A DNA stretch of 64,000 nucleotides from Mermis nigrescens (Eukaryota > Nematoda > Enoplea > Mermithida > Mermithidae): positions 129,501 through 193,500 of the forward strand of contig JAVLUZ010000826.1 of the NCBI GenBank assembly GCA_036768485.1, in the 5' to 3' direction. Within the stretch, counting starts at the first letter, position 1. Each line of letters opens with the position of its first letter. Below the pieces are notes generated by a model that worked only from the letters and a program-made list of their open reading frames with translations, ran no database searches and had not been told where the DNA came from. This document shows, one piece after another, positions 58,365 to 64,000 of the stretch. Position numbers and translations under genes: made by a program.

Positions 58365-58785
58365 TTGGTGCTAGATCATTTGCATTTTTACGTTGTCACA
58401 GTTAAAGGCAATTTGTTTCTTGAGGAAACCTATCAGTTTCTCAGCAAAGGTAGCAGATAATCACCATAACTTCCGATCTTCCTAGGTGTAATAGAGTACT
58501 TCATACCATAAGACAACACAAGCTTCTCATGCGCTGTCAAAACTTGCTGTTACTTAAATTAACTACAACCTTTTCAGGATCAGATACTATTGACACTTTT
58601 ATGCATAGGCAAGTTTTTTACCTTTCTTGCTATGCAACTGTCTAACATGGTTGAGAGATTTTAGACACATTGCGTCTAATGTATGTTAATGCCACCTGAG
58701 AATCCAGCCAGGATACTCGTGAATTAAACAAGATATTCTGTGCCTTCAAATCTCGTAGGACTCTTTCAATCCAGTGATCGACCTG

Positions 58786-58862
58786 GGGCCCCGGCCCCGC
58801 GCCTGGTATCCCTGCAGCCATTTGAGCATCGGCCTTTGGCCGGCCGGGGCAAGGTCAAAAAA
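58786..58862. repeat. GC-rich inverted repeat
   Basis: GGGGCCCCGGCCCCGCGCC is followed about 40 bases later by GGCCTTTGGCCGGCCGGGGC. It can fold on itself and stands out in the AT-rich surroundings. The GCATCGGCCTTTGGCC part recalls the ends of the insertion at 18.27-20.13 kb. Confidence 0.5.
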
Positions 58863-59911
58863 TGGCCGGAGACTGGGGAAAAATTTAGTGTAATTCGTAT
58901 TTGATACAGGCTGTGATACTGGGCAACTTATTTATCAATGAAGCAAGTATTAATTTTTGAGAACTGTACTGATTAGACCATATGTGTACTTACTCTAATC
59001 CTCTACTGAAAATATGTTCAGGAAAATCTGCATGTTTATGATTCCTCCACTTAACTTATTTAAACTAAATGCTACTTTCTAACTCTATCCACTACATACC
59101 CATGGCTAAAAAATTTAGAGTTGACAAATACGTTCTATTTCTAGTTGGAAATTGTGTGCGGTTTTGACAAACTATTTTTACAAAAAACACTTTTACATCC
59201 AATTGAATGGGAACCACGGGCTTTAAAACGCGTTTCTTTTGTAATGGTTATTAGGATGGAGGTTAATTATAGGCGAATGTAAACTACGCTACAGAATTGC
59301 GTCCGATCCGATAAACTTAATATGTCTCAAATAGTTTCCTAAGGTCCAATGTTGAGGGGGATGAAATCCCAAATTGGAGGAATAGAAAATCAAGTGGTGG
59401 ACTATCATAAGCCGACTCTATTTTGTTGTACGGAAGCCTCTTGTGCTTGTACAAAGATCTCCGAAAAGGTCTTTTGTATGAGCTAACAAATTTTTTGTAG
59501 CTATATTATATAAATATATTTTCAAACATTTTTGTTATTTTGATTTTTTTCCGAAAAATTGAAGGGAGTCAAAAATTTTATGGCTTTGAGGGATGGGGGA
59601 GGGCGGCTGATTTCGGGTGGGGGATACCCCATCCACCTGTTACATGTATGCCCCCATACCCCCAATGTGCATGTGTGATAGTGAGCAAAGGTCAGCAAAG
59701 GTTAATGGTCAAGCATAGTTATAAAGTAAACACTAACCGCCGAACACGTTCCAGTACGGTAGAATGCGTAGCAGTCTTGCAGTAGCAGTTGTACCTTTTT
59801 CTGAAAAAAATCGATAAATTTAAAATATGTAAATATTTCGAAAAATAAAAAAATGACTAAAATTGCGATAATAAAATTAAAAAATCGTAACAAGAAAAAT
59901 TCGTCTCTCAC

Positions 59912-59980
59912 ATCGATATGTCCTTGGCTTTCCAAGTGTGCAGTGAGGCCCACAGCTCCGCACACAACGACGTCACAAAT
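59912..59980 (-). CDS. Zinc-finger/RS protein, small exon (second half of finger 3)
   Basis: A 23-codon exon, residues 116-138: ICDVVVCGAVGLTAHLESQG, then HID. The acceptor is TTTTTTACAG|ATT and the donor GAT|GTGAGA, both phase 0. On its own it holds only one cysteine of a C2H2 pair. Spliced to the previous exon (..LLYECK) it gives CKIC followed by 12 residues, H, 5 residues, H: a perfect U1-type finger (C114, C117, H130, H136). That agreement across the intron is strong support for the model. Confidence 0.85.
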
Positions 59981-60651
59981 CTGTAAAAAATTTGTTAGAA
60001 TCAGTACTGCTACTAGAAAATCTGTAAGTTTTTAATTTTAGGCCGAGAAGTTGGTTATTTGGGCTATTTTGAGTGCTTTTCGCCATTTTGGGCCGAAAAA
60101 TTTGATCTTATTTACCAACCACTCCGTCAAATAACCGGAGACCCCCAACCGAAATTTCTCCTAAATGCCGATTAATTCACCTTTTTAAATAGTCCCATAT
60201 AACATTGCCATGAACGATACAAATTCTCAAATTCGAAATTTTTTCTACCCCAATCCCCAAAATAAGAAAACTCGAGTAAGATGTCGAAAATTTTAAAATG
60301 CCGAAATAGCGCTCGAATCGATCATATTTTGGCACTGTTTAAATACTCTCTCTATCTTCCTAATTTTTCCTTAAAACGTTTTCCTCAATAATTTTCTTTT
60401 TTGTTCGAATGGTGAGGGCATCTTTTGGAATAATTTGTATGTAAATCTTGATAATTTAATAATTTGATTGAGAAAAAAATTTAGTAACGTTGTAAACTGG
60501 TAAAGTAAGCAGTATATTACGCCAACTCATTGCCCTACATATTTATGTACCACAATCCCAACCGTGAATTACAAGAAAATGTTAAAATTAAAAACAAAAA
60601 TTTATGATAACAATTTTAAAAATTTAAAAAACAAAAAATCCCACATTATAC

Positions 60652-61083
60652 CACGGTTTTTTTTGTATTCGGCAAAGATTTTTCGAGATGTACAAAGACT
60701 TTTGGGGACCGTCTTTTGAACATGTACAAAGATTTTTTGAAGACAAAAACTGCAAAAAAGGTTCGAAATTCGCAAAATTCTGGCGCTCCGCGCCGAAAAT
60801 GAGCAATTGTGTGTTCTATATATCTTTATAATTTCAGAAATTGCATGTTGAAAGGAAAAATGCCAAATTTTTTGGCGCGAGACGATAATTACTGATTTTT
60901 GCCCACAGAAACCTAGAAATTGCTAAAATACGTAACCAAAGGTCGAGCAACTCTGTTTTTGCCACACTAAAATCGCTACTGTACCATATTATAGTACCCG
61001 AAAATTTGTGTGTACGAAATGTACAAAGACTTTTAGGGACCATCTTTGTACATGTACAAACGGACCTTGTACAAAAAACACTG
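60652..61083 (-). mobile_element. Family C MITE (C2)
   Basis: CACGGTTTTTTTTGTATTCG start and CAAAAAACACTG end, with flanks CATTATAC and CATCATAC (7/8). It contains GGCGCTCCGCGCC (60,782). Confidence 0.9.
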
Positions 61084-61454
61084 CATCATACTACTTATCC
61101 CGACACTTTACACGGCCAATAAATATAGTTTGAGTTTTTTTGTCAGATACAATTCAGCATATGTAGTTTAATCTCTATCACTAACAATTTTGACTGGCAT
61201 TAGGAAAAGAGAAATTTTGGGAATTTCGAAAAAAATCGAATTTGAATTTAGGGACTATATTAAAATGTAGTTCTAATTTATATTTTAGGATAAATAAATT
61301 ATATATTTTTATTCCAAGATTTCATTTCTTAGAATTTCAAAATCGATTAATTATGTATCTAGGCAAATTTAGGAATTAAAGTTTATGACATTAATTTCCT
61401 TCGGTCAGCAGTATATGGTTAATCAAATACTTTTCGTATAATTTAAGTATTAGA

Positions 61455-62061
61455 GTTTTGTTGAGGGGTATCCCCCTATCACAACTTTTGAAAAGCATGG
61501 CCATAAGCGGACCAAAGCCTATTGTAGGAATTATTTTGGAGTAGTACTGTCCATTTATTCTTCGGACACTTTTTTGTCCGATATTTTGTGCATATTTGAT
61601 AGTCCAAGTCATTCCATCGTTCTGATTATCATTTGTTTTCATGCAAATTTAAGCACGAATATTTAAGAAGAGCAGAATAGAACGAATTAAAGCATTTTTA
61701 TGGGTTGTGACCATAGATGGACGCACCAAAATTCTGGGGGTGGACGATCTTTCGCAGGTTAAAAATGGCGGTATGTCGAAAAAACACCATTTCACAACGT
61801 TTCTCATCGAGCACTATCCATTGGCATCAAAAAATTGCGAAAAGAGCAAAAAAATTTCAAAAATCGAATTCTGAGGGGGTATTTTGTGGGAAGCATACCC
61901 CTTCCTGTGGGAAGCATACGCCCAACCCCCCACGCCCACGTGTGGTTGTGACGGGAGGAGGGGGCTGACGAAGACAAAAATATTTTAAAAAATCAACATA
62001 CCCCCCATCAAGAAAACTCGGTTTATCCCCTTCCCAGAACTTTTGACCGTGTGCATGTATG
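61455..62061 (+). mobile_element. Family G copy (G3) with A element at GTTGTGAC
   Basis: It follows G1 from AGGGGTATCCCCCTATCACA through ATTCCATCGTTCTGATTATC to TTTTGACCGTGTGCATGTAT. The left end is truncated. It is interrupted at 61,712-61,944. Confidence 0.78.
61712..61944 (-). mobile_element. Family A MITE nested in G3
   Basis: CATAGATGGACGCACC start and CGCCCACGTGTG end, with exact duplication GTTGTGAC (61,704-61,711 and 61,945-61,952), the same octamer that carries F1 in G1. Confidence 0.92.
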
Positions 62062-62983
62062 CTAGGCATGTACTAATAAAAAATTGAGCCATTTCCAATT
62101 TTAAACGAAATATCCGACATTTTTTACAATTACTTGCCGTAAATTTTCTTAACCAGTCGGAAATGACTTTTAATTTTTGAGCCGTTTAAATCAGCGGCGC
62201 CTTAAATCGAAAAGCTCCAAAAATTTTCATAGGTCGAAAATCGCTGAAAATTTCACTACAAGAAGTCTTTTGAAATCTGGGTATCCTTTCATATTCTGGG
62301 GTTCATACCCCAGACCACTAAACCAAAAAGGCAATAGCTCAAAATTTTGAAAGTGGGGTAGCCGGACTTTTGTAGAGGAGAAGGCTGAATGGCTTTCCAT
62401 TTTTTACCAAAAATGGTAAAAAAAACGTAAAAATGAAGCAAGCACACAAGTTTTTGACAAAAATCGAGAAAGGGGCAAAAAACCTCAGTCTTTGGGAGGA
62501 ATGTGTGACGACCGACTTTAGGTGAGAGCCTGCCCCAACCCCTCTGTTGCCTGTATGCAGACACAAAACAGTTCAAAATTTTGGGAGGGGGATAGTGAAC
62601 GATTTTTAGGGGTATACAGACTTAAAAAAAATTCGGCCGAAAATGGCAAAAAACCTAAAAATCGTCTTAAAAAGCAAGATTTTGCCAGGAATCCGGAAAT
62701 GTAAAAAATGTCAGTATTGTGGGGAGATGGGGACGACCAGCTCCGATTAGGGATACTATCCCCACCCCTTCACCGATCTATGTGCGATCATGGCTTTTTC
62801 CCTTAATTGAATTTATTTATTATTGAATTTATATTTTTTAATCTCTATGCCCTATTTTTTTAATTACGTTTTTTCTCATTCCTATTTTTTAATTTCGTTA
62901 TTTATTAAATTGACTTAAACTGAAATAATGTCCAATTTTTTCCATCTAATTTCAGTTTTACAAAATAAATGCCTTTTTCTCAC

Positions 62984-63217
62984 TTTACACTCGTACAACA
63001 GCGGTATAGTTTTGTCCAAATTATTTTGGTTCAATTTGAATTTGTGTCGGCTAGTCATGTGATGCTGCAATAAGTCGGTGGCGTTAGCCACGGTTTCGTC
63101 GCACAGCTCGCATTTTATCGAGCCTTTTCGATCCACAAATTTGTAAATTTGGGGCGATAATTGTTCGCGGCCGGATTTTTCGGGTGGCCCGGGCCAAAGG
63201 CCGTATTCCCACAAGCT
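62984..63217 (-). CDS. Zinc-finger/RS protein, exon with finger 2
   Basis: Residues 38-115. The acceptor GTAAATACAG|AGC is at 63,217/63,218 and the donor TGTAAA|GTGAGA at 62,984/62,983, both phase 0. SLWEYGLWPGPPEKSGREQL leads to KCELCDETVANATDLLQHHM, then TSRHKFKLNQ: a C2H2 finger with C73, C76, H89 and H95 and the five-residue H-H gap of U1/JAZ-type RNA- or dsRNA-binding fingers. It ends LLYECK, giving the first cysteine of finger 3. Confidence 0.85.
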
Positions 63218-63446
63218 CTGTATTTACATAATCCAAAGTCAGAACTATTAACAACGGCGTGGGGCCATTTTTCGATTTAGAATCGAAATATAGACATAAA
63301 CCTAATAGCACACAATAAACGACGATGTAAACTGAAGCCAGAAATGTTGTAAAGTCAGCCCTCATATCCAAAAGATGAATATAAGATTTCGTCAAAACTT
63401 TAAAACGTAATATGTACAAGCGCAAGATTACTACATAGGTCGCTAC

Positions 63447-63559
63447 CTTCATATCCCTGTGGGTCCTCGAATTCATGTGAGCGTCTACGTTTGAGGCCGA
63501 AAAAGGCTTTATGCCCGAAATGCCGCATATTTCGCACCCGAAGCTTAGCTGATCATCAG
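63447..63559 (-). CDS. Zinc-finger/RS protein, first visible exon (finger 1)
   Basis: Residues 1-37 as numbered here. The acceptor ATATTTTAG|CT is at 63,559/63,560 and enters with two bases; the donor AAG|GTAGCG is at 63,447/63,446, phase 0. FGCEICGISGIKPFSASNVD, then AHMNSRTH is a C2H2 finger (C8, C11, H27, H33) with the U1-type five-residue histidine gap. The start codon and 5' exon(s) were not found; they may lie in 63,560-64,000 or beyond the window. The intron to the next exon is only 229 bases, against kilobases elsewhere in the gene. Confidence 0.8.
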
Positions 63560-64000
63560 CTAAAATATATTTGCTCAGGTCAGCTTACTGACAATATAGA
63601 TTGATAAACGCAATTTCCTCGCAAATTGAGGTAAATTAAATTGGAAATGGGCAAGTGTATATTATCTACCTACATACGAGTATATTATATAGTAATAATT
63701 TTTATATATGATGTGCACACTAACATTACATTATATTATATTATATTATATTATATTATATTACATTATATGGTTGAATGAAAAACCAACGATAAAACGA
63801 ACGTCGTGCCCGAAATCATCATTTGCAAGCTTCCATAAGACGAAAATTCGAAAACATATATACTTTTGCTGTCTTGAAAATCAGCCATTGAAAAATCGAT
63901 TATTCAAATCAAAAGTACATAAAGCTGCTGTGACCAGACAGGAACAGCATGGGAAGTCCGAGGGTGTGAAATTTTGAAGTGCCTTTTACCGGACCAAAAA
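63560..64000. other. AT-rich end of window
   Basis: It contains a (TTATA)n microsatellite at about 63,728-63,765. No exon recognised. Confidence 0.4.
63728..63765 (+). repeat. (TTATA)n microsatellite
   Basis: About seven TTATA units between TTACA words. Confidence 0.85.

Larger units (their letters stand above)
56580..58620 (-). mobile_element. Penelope-like retroelement, decayed
   Basis: On the minus strand, in order: a TPRKIGSYGDYLLP-like N-terminus (about 58,500-58,440), VLKADKGNQAVIL (about 58,230), RLYGLPKTHQP (about 57,970), QIDGVAMGNPLGP (about 57,600), the catalytic YVDD (about 57,490), then a C-terminal GIY-YIG-type endonuclease region. These motifs and their order are those of Penelope-like elements with endonuclease. 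Many frameshifts and stops. It sits in an intron of the zinc-finger gene, in the same orientation. Confidence 0.85.
46150..59911 (-). other. Zinc-finger gene intron 3 (13.8 kb, may hide a small exon)
   Basis: It contains the N gap, the TTTACAC repeats, two long inverted-repeat elements, A copies and the Penelope-like element. 47,570-48,118, 48,346-50,090 and 58,870-59,420 show nothing recognisable. Phases are 0/0, so an exon supplying the missing CCCH cysteines could be present. Confidence 0.5.
59981..62983 (-). other. Zinc-finger gene intron 2
   Basis: It holds C2 (60,652), G3 with an A insert (61,455-62,061) and G/C-run remnants (62,280-62,780). 59,990-60,640 and 61,090-61,450 are AT-rich with nothing recognised. 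Confidence 0.6.

Overview
This is eukaryotic, almost certainly invertebrate animal, nuclear DNA. Short GC-rich, CGA/CGACG-rich exons sit in long AT-rich introns packed with transposable-element remains. Splice sites follow the GT-AG rule and the genetic code is standard. I cannot name the species. A short interstitial (TTAGGC)n tract at 23.56 kb is the nematode telomere unit and hints weakly at a nematode.

Two host genes can be reconstructed, both on the minus strand. (1) 0.85-11.7 kb: a three-exon MARCHF5-type mitochondrial RING-CH ubiquitin ligase (about 380 aa, four membrane segments). Its C-terminal tail is an 11-residue STNQNRA-type repeat not present in the human protein as I remember it. 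(2) 26.8-63.6 kb: seven phase-compatible exons that join into one open frame of at least 1,239 aa. The order is three U1-type C2H2 fingers, a ZC3H11A-like CCCH region, a long Pro/Ala/Ser-rich segment that also carries TNQNRA repeats, an acidic/basic linker, and a C-terminal RS domain. It looks like an RNA-processing or mRNA-export factor, but I do not recognise an exact orthologue. Its 5' end lies beyond the visible exons.

Between the genes and inside the introns I see: a decayed Jockey/CR1-type LINE (about 17.05-22.9 kb) broken by a GCTTCGGCC-ended insertion and by a MITE; a decayed Penelope-like element with GIY-YIG endonuclease (56.6-58.6 kb); a PIF/Harbinger element with a transposase fragment and TAA duplications (13.1-14.4 kb); TA-flanked fold-back elements (5.5, 44.4 and 51.8 kb); and several non-autonomous families with 8-bp target duplications and hAT-like ends. 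I call these A (G/C-run family, over 20 copies), B, C, F, G, J and M. They are nested, often at the same 8-bp sites. There are also a 57-bp AT satellite, minisatellites, a TTTACAC-rich repeat system (46.3-47.6 and 52.8-56.1 kb) and a 17-base N gap at 46,266.

The most interesting signals are the new zinc-finger/RS gene, the peptide and DNA repeat shared by the two genes, repeated use of identical hAT target sites by unrelated MITE families, and a GCGAAGC-cored mini-hairpin recurring in otherwise dissimilar repeats. No functional tRNA, rRNA, CRISPR array or bacterial-style operon was seen.
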